A DNA stretch of 64,000 nt from UBA4742 sp963773335 (GCA_963773335.1 CAVZAT010000003.1:248001-312000), one strand, 5' to 3'. Shown: positions 43,187 to 52,299, counted from the first letter of the stretch. Numbers and translations are program-made. The notes: a model not told the origin generated them from the letters alone.

Positions 43187-43750
43187 TCAGTAGATCTTGA
43201 CCCGGCCCGCCACGCGCACCAGGTGGGTCTCTTCGAGGCTGAGACCCGACAGGTACCACTGGCCGCGGTCGGGGGCCAGGCGGAGCCGCGTGATCTGGCG
43301 GGCCCGTAGCCGCTCGAGCAGTGCGAACGGGAGCCACACCTTCGACGCCCCCTGTTCGATGTCGACCAGGACCGTTGCGCAGGGATTGACCAGGGATGGA
43401 GGCAACGTGAGGTCGGTGCCGCCCAGAAGCGATCCAGGACTGGGTGGGGCGGAGACCTCCGCGACCGCTGCGAGCGCTGTGTCGCAGACGCGGAGTCGGC
43501 CGTTGTCGAGGCCCTCGATGGGCGAGATCATCGGGCGGGTGGCCGCCGCTCGTAGCTCATCGGCGACAACGGTGGCCGTCGGCCCGTCCTGCCCTGACTC
43601 GACGGTCCAGACGACGGTCTCCCAGCAGCCACGCCACGCCGTGAGCTCGCCGACGCCGGCCGGAAGGGCCAGGCGAACCGGTTCGCCCTCCATCGTGTGC
43701 AGCAGCGTCAACGCACGGAGCAAGTCCCCTGTGGCTACTTCGATGACCAT
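43187..43750 (-). CDS. Hypothetical protein, 187 aa
   Basis: Not recognised. ATG 43750 (MVIEVATGDLLRALTLLHT) is preferred because GGGAGGGG lies about 8 bases upstream; an in-frame ATG at 43786 adds 12 residues with no site. The protein alternates short strands and helices, including RLALPAGVGELTAWRGCW and LVDIEQGASKVWLPFALLERL; the opening faintly recalls a sliding-clamp N-terminus, but the similarity is too weak to use. Both neighbours diverge or are on the other strand. Confidence 0.5.
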   Translation of the reverse strand: MVIEVATGDLLRALTLLHTMEGEPVRLALPAGVGELTAWRGCWETVVWTVESGQDGPTATVVADELRAAATRPMISPIEGLDNGRLRVCDTALAAVAEVSAPPSPGSLLGGTDLTLPPSLVNPCATVLVDIEQGASKVWLPFALLERLRARQITRLRLAPDRGQWYLSGLSLEETHLVRVAGRVKIY

Positions 43751-44097
43751 CGTTGCACCCCTCCCTTTCGAGGGCCCAGCGATCATGCAGGGTAGGCCTG
43801 CGGGCCGGCGCGGACGCTCGATGTGGCGGAGGGCTCCCGGTCAGCCGGCCGGTAGGACGCGGCACTGGCCCGTGAAGCGGCCGATCGGATGGTCGTTGCC
43901 GGTGCCGTTGGTGAACCAGAGCCGACCGATGCGGCCGTAGGTGGGCGACCAACGGCTGGCAGGTGGATCGACGATCCGGGACAGGACCGTCGGCCCTGCG
44001 CCAGGGACCTTCGGCCCTGCGCCAGGTGACCTTCGGCCCTGCGCCAGGTGACCTTCGGCCGCGGTGTGACCCGGTCGGCCCATGGTTCGCTGGGGCC
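43751..44097. other. 347 bases between divergent genes, with tandem repeats
   Basis: The stretch separates the minus-strand 43187-43750 gene from the plus-strand HTH gene at 44098. It contains the 21-22-bp tandem repeats at 43984-44060. Open frames on the minus strand are present but read through the repeats and lack recognisable domains. Nothing else is supported. Confidence 0.4.
43984..44060 (+). repeat. Tandem repeat, 3.6 units of 21-22 bp
   Basis: Units start at 43984, 44005, 44026 and 44048; the shared core is ACCTTCGGCCCTGCGCCAG (first unit has one change, fourth is cut off after 13 bases). Units 3 and 4 have an extra T. The array ends 37 bases before ATG 44098. Possible roles are a regulator-binding array or replication-slippage repeat. 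Confidence 0.8.
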
Positions 44098-44367
44098 ATG
44101 ACGAACACGATGGCCATGAGGATGATCCCGGAGAGCGAAGCAGATCTGCTCGCGGCCGCGTCGGGGGTGACACCCGAGGTGGCCGGCGACCGTGTCGGTC
44201 GGCTGTCGGAACTGGAGCGGACCGTGCTCGAGTGGAGCGCGCCGCTGGCCGACGACGTCCTGTCGGACCGCGAGATCGCGCATCGCCTCGGGATCCACCG
44301 CAACCAGGTTCGTCGCACCCGCGACCTGGCGGCCGGCAAGCTCCGCCATCCCGCGTTCTGCGGCTGA
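44098..44367 (+). CDS. Small HTH protein resembling sigma region 4
   Basis: An 89-residue protein from ATG 44098. The C-terminal half (RLSELERTVLEWSAPLADDV, LSDREIAHRLGIHRNQVRRT) is a helix-turn-helix like sigma-70 region 4 or LuxR-type domains, ending AAGKLRHPAFCG. No region 2 or receiver domain is present, so it would act as a free-standing DNA-binding protein or anti-sigma partner. The tandem repeats immediately upstream may be its own operator. This is inferred from position. Confidence 0.55.
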   Translation: MTNTMAMRMIPESEADLLAAASGVTPEVAGDRVGRLSELERTVLEWSAPLADDVLSDREIAHRLGIHRNQVRRTRDLAAGKLRHPAFCG

Positions 44368-44504
44368 ATCACCACGCCGCGCCGACACCGGTCTCCCGTC
44401 CGGCGCCCCGCCGACGCGCGGACCGGCCGCGGTTGAGTACCTTCGGCACCTCACGCGATCGGGGCCCGTCTGGAGCCCTCCCCCGATGATGAGGGAGCAA
44501 CACC

Positions 44505-45761
44505 GTGGGTGGCTGGAGCTTGGTCGGGTTGGTGCTCGTCGGGTACGCCCTGGCGGCGCGCCGGCTCGATCGCCTGTCGATCACGGCGCCGATCGTGATG
44601 GTCGTGGCCGGGACGGTGCTCGGGGTCGGGTTCCTCGACGTGCTCCCGGCGAACCCCGACGCCCAGACCATCCGGCTCGTGACCGAGCTCACTCTGGCGC
44701 TGATCCTGTTCGCCGACGCGTCGACCATCGACCTGCGCCAGGCCGAGGGTGACCTGGGACCGCCAGCTCGGTTGCTGGGCATCGGACTGCCCCTGACCCT
44801 CGCGCTGGGTGCGGTCGCCGCACGCCTCGTGTTCCCGTCCTTGTCGTGGGCCGACGCAGGGCTGATCGGCGCCATCCTGGCTCCGACCGACGCGGCGCTG
44901 GGGGTGGCGGTGGTGACCAACCCGGCGGTGCCAGCCCGCATCCGTCGGGCGCTCAACATCGAGAGCGGACTCAACGACGGGATCGCCACCCCGATCGTCT
45001 CGGTCCTGCTCGTCGTGGTGGTGGCGGGCCAGGCTCATCAAGGCTGGGCTCGGGACGCGCTCCTCGAGCTCACCCGTGGCGCGGTCATCGGCGTCACCCT
45101 CGGGTTCATGGGGGGATGGCTCGTCCGCCGGGCGCGGGCCGCGTCATGGAGCACGCCGATGTCCGATCAGCTCACGGTCCTCGGCCTGGCCCTCCTGGCC
45201 TACGGCGTGGCTGTGAGCCAGTCGGGCAACGGTTTCGTCGCGGCGTTCCTGGCTGGTCTGGTCTTCGGCGCGGCCACGCGCGGCCAGCTCGAGCAGGCGA
45301 CCGAGTTCGCCGACACCGTCGGCCTCTTCTCGTCGTTCCTCGTGTGGGCGATCTTCGGGGCCGCGTTCGTCGGACCCGTGCTGCGCGGGGGCATCCACCT
45401 CCGACCCATCCTGTACGCGGTGGCGAGCCTCACCATCGTGCGGATGATCCCCGTCGCGTGCTCCCTGCTGCGCGACGGGCTTCGACCGGACACCGTGGCG
45501 TTCATCGGCTGGTTCGGACCCAGGGGACTGGCGTCGGTGGTGTTCTCGCTCATCGCCTTCGACGCGTTGGGGGGACACCACCTGGCCACCTCGTTGGCCG
45601 AGGTGACGACCTGGACGATCCTGCTGTCGGTGTTCGCCCACGGGTTGAGCTCCGGGCCCCTGGCCGCCTGGTACGGCCGACGCCTGGCCGGCGCCGCGCC
45701 CGACGCCGCCGAGCTGGCCGTCGTGGCCCCCACCCGGCTACGCAAGCGGAGCCTGCTCTAG
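44505..45761 (+). CDS. Cation:proton antiporter (CPA1/NhaP-like)
   Basis: A 418-residue membrane protein with about 12 hydrophobic helices exchanging Na+ or K+ for protons. Conserved points include LALILFADASTIDL in the fourth helix, GAILAPTDAALGVAVV (with the T-D of the ion site), LNIESGLNDGIATPIV (the N-D motif), and IGWFGPRGLASVVFSLI. These are standard for CPA1 antiporters. The start is GTG 44505. It sits alone between the small HTH gene and the minus-strand peptidase gene. Ion preference is not predictable. Confidence 0.9.
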   Translation: MGGWSLVGLVLVGYALAARRLDRLSITAPIVMVVAGTVLGVGFLDVLPANPDAQTIRLVTELTLALILFADASTIDLRQAEGDLGPPARLLGIGLPLTLALGAVAARLVFPSLSWADAGLIGAILAPTDAALGVAVVTNPAVPARIRRALNIESGLNDGIATPIVSVLLVVVVAGQAHQGWARDALLELTRGAVIGVTLGFMGGWLVRRARAASWSTPMSDQLTVLGLALLAYGVAVSQSGNGFVAAFLAGLVFGAATRGQLEQATEFADTVGLFSSFLVWAIFGAAFVGPVLRGGIHLRPILYAVASLTIVRMIPVACSLLRDGLRPDTVAFIGWFGPRGLASVVFSLIAFDALGGHHLATSLAEVTTWTILLSVFAHGLSSGPLAAWYGRRLAGAAPDAAELAVVAPTRLRKRSLL

Positions 45762-45826
45762 CGGTCTACCCGCCGCCGGACCACGAGATCGTCTTCCCGG
45801 GTCGGTGGGAGATCCAGGTCGATGGC

Positions 45827-48334
45827 TCAGGATCCCGTCGACGGGCTGATCTTCTCGGCGTCGCAGCGGACATAGCCGGGTGCAGCGCTGCCGCACGAGG
45901 GGGTGAACACCACAGCCGGGGGGTGGCTCGCCACGCTCGGCTTCGACAAAGCGGGCGCGGTGGTGGTCGAACAGGCCGCGGTGGTGAACGGACCCGTGCC
46001 GAAGGCGGCGGTGCCACACGGGGTGCCCAGACCGGTCGGCCCGTCGTAGCCGACGCCGGCGGTGCACAGGTAGGTCCCGCACGCCCCGTTCGACCCCGAG
46101 GTCACGTCGAACAGCGAACCGGTGTCGGCGTAGGTCGTGGACATCGGAGAGTCGGGGTAGGCCAGGGCGTAGACGCTGGCGATGATCGGTGACGCCAGGC
46201 TCGTCCCGCCGAAGTCCTCCCAGCCCGGGTCGCCCCCGTAGCTGTCGTAGATGGCCTCTCCTGGGGATCCGGCCAAGGCCGACACGTCGGCGGTGGTTCG
46301 GTGGGCGCACGCGTCGCTCTGCCAGGCGGGCTTGGGCTCCTGGCTCGAACAGCCGCTCTGGGCGCCGCTCCAGGCCGTCTCGGTCCAACCCCGGGCGCTG
46401 GCGTCGGCTGACAGCTGCGTGCCACCCACCGCCACCACCGACGGCGAGCTGGACGGGTAGCTGGTGCCGTAGCCGGCATCGCCGGTCGAGAACGTGGTCA
46501 CGATCCCAGCGTGGCTGAACGAGCTGTCGTAGCTCGCTTCGCCACTGAACTCGGCGGCACCCCAGCTGTTGGAGATGGCGGTCGGCGTCCGGCCGGCGGC
46601 CACCCCTTCGGCCACCGCCAGGTTGGCCACGCTGCTCGACTTCGCCTCGACCAACACGATGTGGCAGTACGGGCAGATGGCTGACACCGTGTCCAGGTCG
46701 AGGGAGATCTCCTCGCTCCAACCGGCGTTGGCGGTCGGGTAGGAACCGGCCACGCCGGACTGGTTGAGCTTGGCGAAGCAGCCGTTGGCCGTGGTGCAAG
46801 CCGGCAGGCCGTAGGCGGCGCGATACACCGCCAGGTCCGACTCGGCCTTGGGATCGTCATAGGCGTCGACGATGGCCACCGTGCGGCCGCCGCCGGTGAC
46901 CTGCGAGGGCAGCTCGTAGGCATCCTGGAGCTGGCACGGGCTGAGTCCGGCGTGCGGGTTCGAGGGGCACACGGGCCGGGCGAAGTCCCACGGCTGGTAG
47001 GCGTAGAGCTGGTCGTCGAGCGAACCCACGTACACCACCCCGTTGGCCACCGCCGGCGACGAGGCCACCGCCGCCCCCGTCGACGTCGACCACATGGGGG
47101 TGCAGACGGTGGGAGTTCCCGAGCAGCCGGTCGTGCCGGAGGCGTCGAAGGTGTAGAGCCGGTGATCGTCGGAGCCCACGAACACCATGGCGTTGGCCAC
47201 TGCGGGCGACGAGCGGATCACGCCACCGGTGTCGGCCGTCCACAGCGGGGCGCAGGTCTTGGGTGAGCCGGTGCAGTTCGTCTGGCCGAGCGCGTCGAGC
47301 GCGTACAGCTCGTGGTCCGCCGAGCCGATGTACACGACGTTGCTGGCCACCGCCGGCGATCCCACGATCGGGCCACCGGTGACCGCGGTCCACAGCGGCG
47401 CGCAGACCACGGGTGAGCCGCTGCATCCGGAGGAGCCGGCTGCGTCGAAGGCGGACAGGACCCCGTTCGAGGCGCCCACGTACACGACCCCGCCGTTGAC
47501 CGCCGGGGACGAGAAGGTGATCGCCGCACCCGTGGTGGCCGTCCACAACGGGTTGCACGTGGCGGGCGACCCGGCGCAGCCGGTGGTGCCGAGGGCGCTG
47601 AAGGCGTACAGGTGGCCGTCGGTCGAGCCCACGTAGACGGTGGATCCCACCACTGCCGGGGTGTCCTCGATGCTGCCGCTGGTCGGGGCTGTCCACAGCG
47701 GGGCACAGGTGACGCCCGAGCAGTTGGTGACCCCGGCGCGGTCGAAGGCGTAGAGGTGGCCGTCGGTGGAACCCACGTAGACGATGTCGTTGGCCACCGT
47801 GGGCGACGAGAGGATCGACCCTCCGGTGGCGGCGGTCCACAGCGGCGTGCACAGCTTCGGTGAGCCGCTGCAGTCGGTGGTGCCCGTGGCGTCGAAGGCC
47901 TCGAGCGTGCCGCCGGTGGTGCCCACGTACACGACGCCATCGACCACCGCCGGCGACGACGAGATCGTCCCGGCCGCCCCGATGGCCCCAGCCGGCTCGA
48001 TCAACGCGGTCCACAGGGGTTGGCAGCTGTCGGGGCTCCCGGCACAGTTCGTGGTGCCCGTGGCGCTGAAGGCGTACAGGCGTCCGTCGTCGGAGGTGAC
48101 GTAGGCGACGCCCGAGGCCACCGCCGGGGACGAGTAGATGGCCCCGCCGGTCGGGCCGGTGAAGGTTGCGGTCAGCGTGGTCAGGCCGGCCGCGGGCACC
48201 CCGCCGTCGGGGGTGGCGCGGTTGTTGCCCGAGCCGAAGCCGAACTGGGTCCAGTCGCACCCGGAAGCGGCCAGGACCACCATCGTCAGCGCGAGCGCGG
48301 CGACCCAACGTCGCCGCCCCCTGGATCGAAACAT
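45827..48334 (-). CDS. Lipoprotein with eight-blade PQQ-like propeller fused to a sedolisin (S53) peptidase
   Basis: A predicted 835-residue exported protein. The signal peptide from ATG 48334 ends at a lipobox (LAASGC), so it is lipid-anchored outside the membrane. Residues ~40-450 hold eight repeats of about 50 residues, each with a SSPAVA..VVYVGS..G.LYAFDA core; seven carry a Cys pair spaced C-x5-7-C, probably one disulfide per blade. From ~450 a peptidase domain begins: E542-x3-D546 in EEISLDLD and Ser712 in GGTSLAS match the Glu-Asp-Ser triad of sedolisins, and DVSALAG and SPSVVAVGGTQLS are family landmarks. The propeller probably binds a target or wall polymer. The frame is intact. It is divergent from hisS. 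Confidence 0.85.
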   Translation of the reverse strand: MFRSRGRRRWVAALALTMVVLAASGCDWTQFGFGSGNNRATPDGGVPAAGLTTLTATFTGPTGGAIYSSPAVASGVAYVTSDDGRLYAFSATGTTNCAGSPDSCQPLWTALIEPAGAIGAAGTISSSPAVVDGVVYVGTTGGTLEAFDATGTTDCSGSPKLCTPLWTAATGGSILSSPTVANDIVYVGSTDGHLYAFDRAGVTNCSGVTCAPLWTAPTSGSIEDTPAVVGSTVYVGSTDGHLYAFSALGTTGCAGSPATCNPLWTATTGAAITFSSPAVNGGVVYVGASNGVLSAFDAAGSSGCSGSPVVCAPLWTAVTGGPIVGSPAVASNVVYIGSADHELYALDALGQTNCTGSPKTCAPLWTADTGGVIRSSPAVANAMVFVGSDDHRLYTFDASGTTGCSGTPTVCTPMWSTSTGAAVASSPAVANGVVYVGSLDDQLYAYQPWDFARPVCPSNPHAGLSPCQLQDAYELPSQVTGGGRTVAIVDAYDDPKAESDLAVYRAAYGLPACTTANGCFAKLNQSGVAGSYPTANAGWSEEISLDLDTVSAICPYCHIVLVEAKSSSVANLAVAEGVAAGRTPTAISNSWGAAEFSGEASYDSSFSHAGIVTTFSTGDAGYGTSYPSSSPSVVAVGGTQLSADASARGWTETAWSGAQSGCSSQEPKPAWQSDACAHRTTADVSALAGSPGEAIYDSYGGDPGWEDFGGTSLASPIIASVYALAYPDSPMSTTYADTGSLFDVTSGSNGACGTYLCTAGVGYDGPTGLGTPCGTAAFGTGPFTTAACSTTTAPALSKPSVASHPPAVVFTPSCGSAAPGYVRCDAEKISPSTGS

Positions 48335-48476
48335 GCGCGCCCCTCGGTCGATGCCGTCGTCTCCTGCTTGCCAGGATCGACCGTATCGGTGGCCAGCTTT
48401 AGGTCGTCGGCCGGTGCCAGATGCCCAAGTCCCCCTCAGCGGGTCTATGGGTTCGGGCCCCGACCACCCCCTCCGG

Positions 48477-48482
48477 TAACGT
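48477..48482 (+). promoter_or_regulatory. -10-like hexamer for leaderless hisS
   Basis: TAACGT lies 6 bases before GTG 48489. Confidence 0.45.
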
Positions 48483-48488
48483 CCGGCC

Positions 48489-49745
48489 GTGGCTGGATTC
48501 CAGGCCCCCAAGGGCACCCATGACGTGTTGCCGCCGGCTTCGGCGCGCTGGCAGCAACTGGTCGCCACCTTCGCGACGCTGGCCGGGCGGGCCGGGTACG
48601 GCCTGATCCAGAGCCCCATGTTCGAGGACGTGGGCGTCTTCCAACGGGTGGGTGAAGGTACTGACGTGGTGCGCAAGGAGATGTACGACTTCGCGGACAA
48701 AGGCGGGCGCCATCTGGCCCTGCGTCCCGAGGGCACGGCGTCGGTGGCCCGCGCCTACGTCGAGCACCGTCCTCCAACCCCGTGGAAGGTCTGGTACGCG
48801 GCGCCCAGCTTCCGCTACGAACGGGCCCAGGCCAACCGGTACCGCCAGCACCACCAACTCGGGGTGGAGGCCATCGGCAGCGCCGACGCCGACCTCGACG
48901 TCGAGGTCATCACCCTGCTGGGCGACTTCTACGCCGCCCTCGGCCTGCGTCAGGTCGATCTGGTGCTCAACTCGATCGGTACCCCGGCCGACCGGGTGGC
49001 CTACGTCGACACGCTGCGCACCTTCCTGCGGGATCGGATCGCCGATCTCCCGGCCGAGGACGCGGCCAAGATCGACGACCACCCGATGCGCGTCCTCGAC
49101 TCCAAATTGATGGAGACCGCCGACGTCGTGGGCGATGCGCCGCTGCTCATGGATTCGCTGTCGCCCGAGGCTGGCGACCACTTCGATCGGGTCCAGGCCG
49201 GGCTGAGCGCGGCCGGGTTCGAGTTCCGCATCGACCCTCGCCTGGTGCGCGGGCTCGACTACTACACCCACACCGCCTTCGAGTTCCAGAGCGGGGCCCT
49301 GGGCGGGGCCCAGAACACGATCGGCGGGGGCGGCCGCTACGACGGGCTCATCCAGGAGTTGGGCGGCCCGGCCACACCCGGCGTCGGCTTCGGCACCGGC
49401 ATCGAGCGCATCCTGGCCACGTGCGATGCCGAGGCAGTGTTCCCCCCTCCGACGTCGCCGGTCCAGGTGTTCGTCATCGACACCTCGGGCGGGGACGGCG
49501 CCCGTGACCTGACCGTGGCCCTGCGCCGGGCGGGCATCGGGGCCGATCGGGCGTTCGGTGGGGGCGGCTACAAGTCCCAGCAGAAGCAGGCCGACCGCTC
49601 GCCCGCGCCCATACTGGTCACCCTCCGACCCGACGGCTACTCGACCCGGGCGTCCGAACCGGCGTCGGTCGACCTGGTCGAGCGGGTGGCCGCCCTGGTC
49701 GAGGACCGCCTCGGCCTCCGACCCCTCCCCAAGGAACGCTCGTGA
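48489..49745 (+). CDS. hisS: Histidine--tRNA ligase
   Basis: A 418-residue class II synthetase. Motif 1 region FEDVGVFQRVGEGTDVV, then ALRPEGTASVARAYVEH, motif 2 in SFRYERAQANRYRQHHQLG, the histidine-binding loops GLDYYTHTAFEFQS and motif 3 in GVGFGTGIERILA are all present, followed by the anticodon-binding domain. The start GTG 48489 gives the usual AGFQAPKGTHDVLP. Its end overlaps aspS by 4 bases (GTGA), so both synthetases are cotranscribed. Confidence 0.97.
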   Translation: MAGFQAPKGTHDVLPPASARWQQLVATFATLAGRAGYGLIQSPMFEDVGVFQRVGEGTDVVRKEMYDFADKGGRHLALRPEGTASVARAYVEHRPPTPWKVWYAAPSFRYERAQANRYRQHHQLGVEAIGSADADLDVEVITLLGDFYAALGLRQVDLVLNSIGTPADRVAYVDTLRTFLRDRIADLPAEDAAKIDDHPMRVLDSKLMETADVVGDAPLLMDSLSPEAGDHFDRVQAGLSAAGFEFRIDPRLVRGLDYYTHTAFEFQSGALGGAQNTIGGGGRYDGLIQELGGPATPGVGFGTGIERILATCDAEAVFPPPTSPVQVFVIDTSGGDGARDLTVALRRAGIGADRAFGGGGYKSQQKQADRSPAPILVTLRPDGYSTRASEPASVDLVERVAALVEDRLGLRPLPKERS

Positions 49746-51562
49746 GCTCCGATCCCACCGGTGGTGCCCCCGATCAGGCCGATCAGGCCGACTCGGGGCC
49801 CATGCGCACCGACTACTGCGGCGAGCTGCGGGCGGGCGACATCGGTCGGCAGGTCGCCGTGTGCGGTTGGGTGGCCCGCCGTCGCGAGCATGGCGAGCAC
49901 CTGGCGTTCATCGATGTGCGCGACCGCACGGGGATCGTCCAGTGCGTGGTGGACGGGGCCCACGACCTGCGCAGCGAGTACGTGGTCCGGGTCACCGGAG
50001 CCGTGCGCGAACGCCCCGAGGGGACGATCAACCCCGGCCTGCCCAGCGGCGAGATCGAGATCGGTCCCGCTCAGGTCGAGATCCTGAGCGCGGCCGAACC
50101 GCCGCCCTTCCAGATCGACGAGCGGGTGGACGTGGACGAGACGGTTCGCCTCCGCTACCGCTACGTCGACCTACGTTCGCCGCGCATGCAACGGAACCTG
50201 CAGGTGCGGGCCACGGTCAACAGCGCGCTGCGCCGGGCCATGGAGGCCCAGGGCTTCACCGAGGTGGAGACCCCGATGCTCATCGCGTCCACGCCCGAGG
50301 GGGCGCGTGACTTCGTGGTCCCGTCCCGGTTGAGTCCGGGCAGCTTCTACGCGCTGCCCCAGAGCCCGCAGCTGTTCAAGCAGCTGTGCATGGTGGGTGG
50401 GGTCGACCGCTACTACCAGATCGCCCGTTGCCTGCGGGACGAAGATCTGCGGGCTGATCGCCAGTTCGAGTTCATGCAGCTCGACGCCGAGGCCAGCTTC
50501 GTGACCCAGGCCGAGGTGCTGGCCTTCATCTCCGAGGCGGTGGCCGAGGCCGCCGAGGCGGTGACCGGCGAGCGTCCGGCCGAGGTGCCGGTCATGACCT
50601 GGCACGAGGCGCAGGAGCGCTTCGGCTCCGACAAGCCCGACGTCCGGTTCGGCCTCGAACTGACCGAGCTGACCGAGATCTTCGCCCACACCGGGTTCAA
50701 TGCATTCAAGGCCCCGTGCATCAAGGGCATCCGGGTGCCCGGTGCCGGCGAGCTGGGGCGCAACCGCTTGGACGCGCTCACCGATCAGGCCAAGCGTTGG
50801 GGAGCCAAGGGGTTGGTGTGGATGCGGGTCGAGCCGGCCGAGCCGATCGTTGGGGCCGACGGCACCCGCCTGGCGCTCAACTCGCCGGTGGCCAAGTTCC
50901 TGTCGGACCAGGAGCAGGCCGCGCTCATCGCCACCCTGCAGGTGGAGGTGGGCGATCTCATCCTGATCGTGGCCGACGAGCGGCCCGGGGTGAACCACGT
51001 GCTGGGGCTGCTGCGCCTGGAGCTCGGGCGGCCGCCGGTCAACCAGGGTGGGTTCCACTTCCTCTGGGTGGTCGACTTCCCCCTGTTCGAGTCCATCGAC
51101 GACCAGGGTCGGCCGATCTCGGCCCACCATCCCTTCACCATGCCCCACACCGAGGACTGGGCCCTGCTCGACAGCACCGATCCGGCGGATCTGCTGGCCA
51201 TCCGCAGCCAGGCCTACGACCTGGTCCTCAACGGGTGGGAGTTGGGATCGGGCAGCGTGCGGATCCATCGCTCCGACATCCAGTCGCGCATCTTCGGGCT
51301 GCTCGGCATCACCCCCGACGAAGCCCAGGCGAAGTTCGGCTTCCTGCTCGACGCCTTCCGGTACGGGGCGCCACCCCACGCCGGCTTCGCCTTCGGCATC
51401 GACCGCCTGGCCGCGCTGCTGGCCGGCGAGGAGAACATCCGGGAGGTCATCGCCTTCCCGAAGACCCAGTCGGGCACCGACCCGCTCACCTCGGCGCCCA
51501 CGCCGCTCGACCCGGCGCAGTTGACCGAGCTGGGCCTGCGGGTGCTCCCCCCACCGACCTGA
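49742..51562 (+). CDS. aspS: Aspartate--tRNA(Asp/Asn) ligase
   Basis: A 606-residue bacterial-type enzyme. The N-terminal OB-fold anticodon domain (YCGELRAGDIGRQVAVCGWV) precedes motif 1, then LPQSPQLFKQLCMVGGVDRY, motif 2 in IARCLRDEDLRADRQFEFMQ, the large GAD insertion domain (ELTEIFAHTGFNAF) and motif 3 in GFAFGIDRLAALLAGEENI. Whether it also charges tRNA-Asn depends on the presence of GatCAB, which is not in this window. The GTG start overlaps hisS by 4 bases. Confidence 0.96.
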   Translation: MSSDPTGGAPDQADQADSGPMRTDYCGELRAGDIGRQVAVCGWVARRREHGEHLAFIDVRDRTGIVQCVVDGAHDLRSEYVVRVTGAVRERPEGTINPGLPSGEIEIGPAQVEILSAAEPPPFQIDERVDVDETVRLRYRYVDLRSPRMQRNLQVRATVNSALRRAMEAQGFTEVETPMLIASTPEGARDFVVPSRLSPGSFYALPQSPQLFKQLCMVGGVDRYYQIARCLRDEDLRADRQFEFMQLDAEASFVTQAEVLAFISEAVAEAAEAVTGERPAEVPVMTWHEAQERFGSDKPDVRFGLELTELTEIFAHTGFNAFKAPCIKGIRVPGAGELGRNRLDALTDQAKRWGAKGLVWMRVEPAEPIVGADGTRLALNSPVAKFLSDQEQAALIATLQVEVGDLILIVADERPGVNHVLGLLRLELGRPPVNQGGFHFLWVVDFPLFESIDDQGRPISAHHPFTMPHTEDWALLDSTDPADLLAIRSQAYDLVLNGWELGSGSVRIHRSDIQSRIFGLLGITPDEAQAKFGFLLDAFRYGAPPHAGFAFGIDRLAALLAGEENIREVIAFPKTQSGTDPLTSAPTPLDPAQLTELGLRVLPPPT

Positions 51563-51593
51563 ACTACTCCCCTTCTCCCCGGAGGAGAGCGGG

Positions 51594-52299
51594 TCAGGTG
51601 CAGAGCTCGACGCCCACGGCTCCGGGGCCGGCCGTCGGGAAGAGCTGCTCGAGGCCCCGTTGGGCGCTCGACGCGGTGGGGAAGAGCACCACCCGCACCT
51701 CGATACCCGCCGCGCCGCGCCACCAGCTCGGTGGCGGCAGCGGTGGACAGGGCGAACCCGAGGCGCTCGAGCTCGTCGGCCAGCGCTCGCCCCACCTCCT
51801 GTGCCGGCGCCAGGCTGGTCAGGAACCTCACCCGGAACGGATTGGGCAGTGCGCTCGATCCGTCGACCACCGGGCTCAGGCCACATGGCATGACGATGCC
51901 CTGCACCGCCTCTGCCACTGTGGCCCGGCCCGCGGTCGGCGACGAGGTCGGGGTGTCGCCACTGGCATCGGACCGGGGGGCCGCGGGCGCGAAGAACCCG
52001 CTGCGGGCCGCGGTGGGGGACAGGCCTGGCGCGGGGGCCGCCGGCCCGTCGCCACCTTCGTGGGGAGGTGTGTCGGCGCTGGCGTCCGGGGCCGACCGCG
52101 CCGGGTCCGCGGTCGGTGCGCTAGGAGGCAGCCGCGGTATGGCCGACGGGCGGGTGCCGGTTGGCGTGGCGGTGTCTCGCGTGCGTTTGCCTCGGATCGG
52201 GATGCCGATGAGCCGGCGCCAGATGAAGGCGATCAGACCGCCGAGCACGATGGCCCAGACCAGGATCCGACCCACGACCGGCAAGCCCGAGGCGATCAT
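51594..52299 (-). CDS. Hypothetical single-pass membrane protein, +1 frameshift
   Basis: Read from ATG 52299, an N-terminal helix (VVGRILVWAIVLGGLIAFIW) anchors a long Pro/Ala/Thr-rich linker, then a small soluble domain: NPFRVRFLTSLAPAQEVGRA, LADELERLGFALSTAAATEL. Near 51703 the frame moves +1 into GIEVRVVLFPTASSAQRGLE, which completes an alpha/beta unit before a stop at 51594. The span is 3n+1, consistent with one inserted base. The family is not recognised. It lies convergent to aspS and divergent from rarA, and both flanks leave only short gaps, so the gene fits its space exactly. Confidence 0.6.

Noticed and set aside
43984..44060. CRISPR array
   Set aside because: Repeats are directly adjacent without spacers and no cas gene is near.
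43783..44454. Minus-strand open frame covering the tandem repeats
   Set aside because: It reads through the repeats as RRAEG/QGRRS-type low-complexity and has no recognisable domain. It also runs antisense to the better-supported HTH gene.
17380..51720. Programmed +1 frameshifting as the cause of the broken genes
   Set aside because: The sites share no slippery sequence, stop codon or structure, and the affected genes are unrelated. Random insertion errors or mutations fit better.
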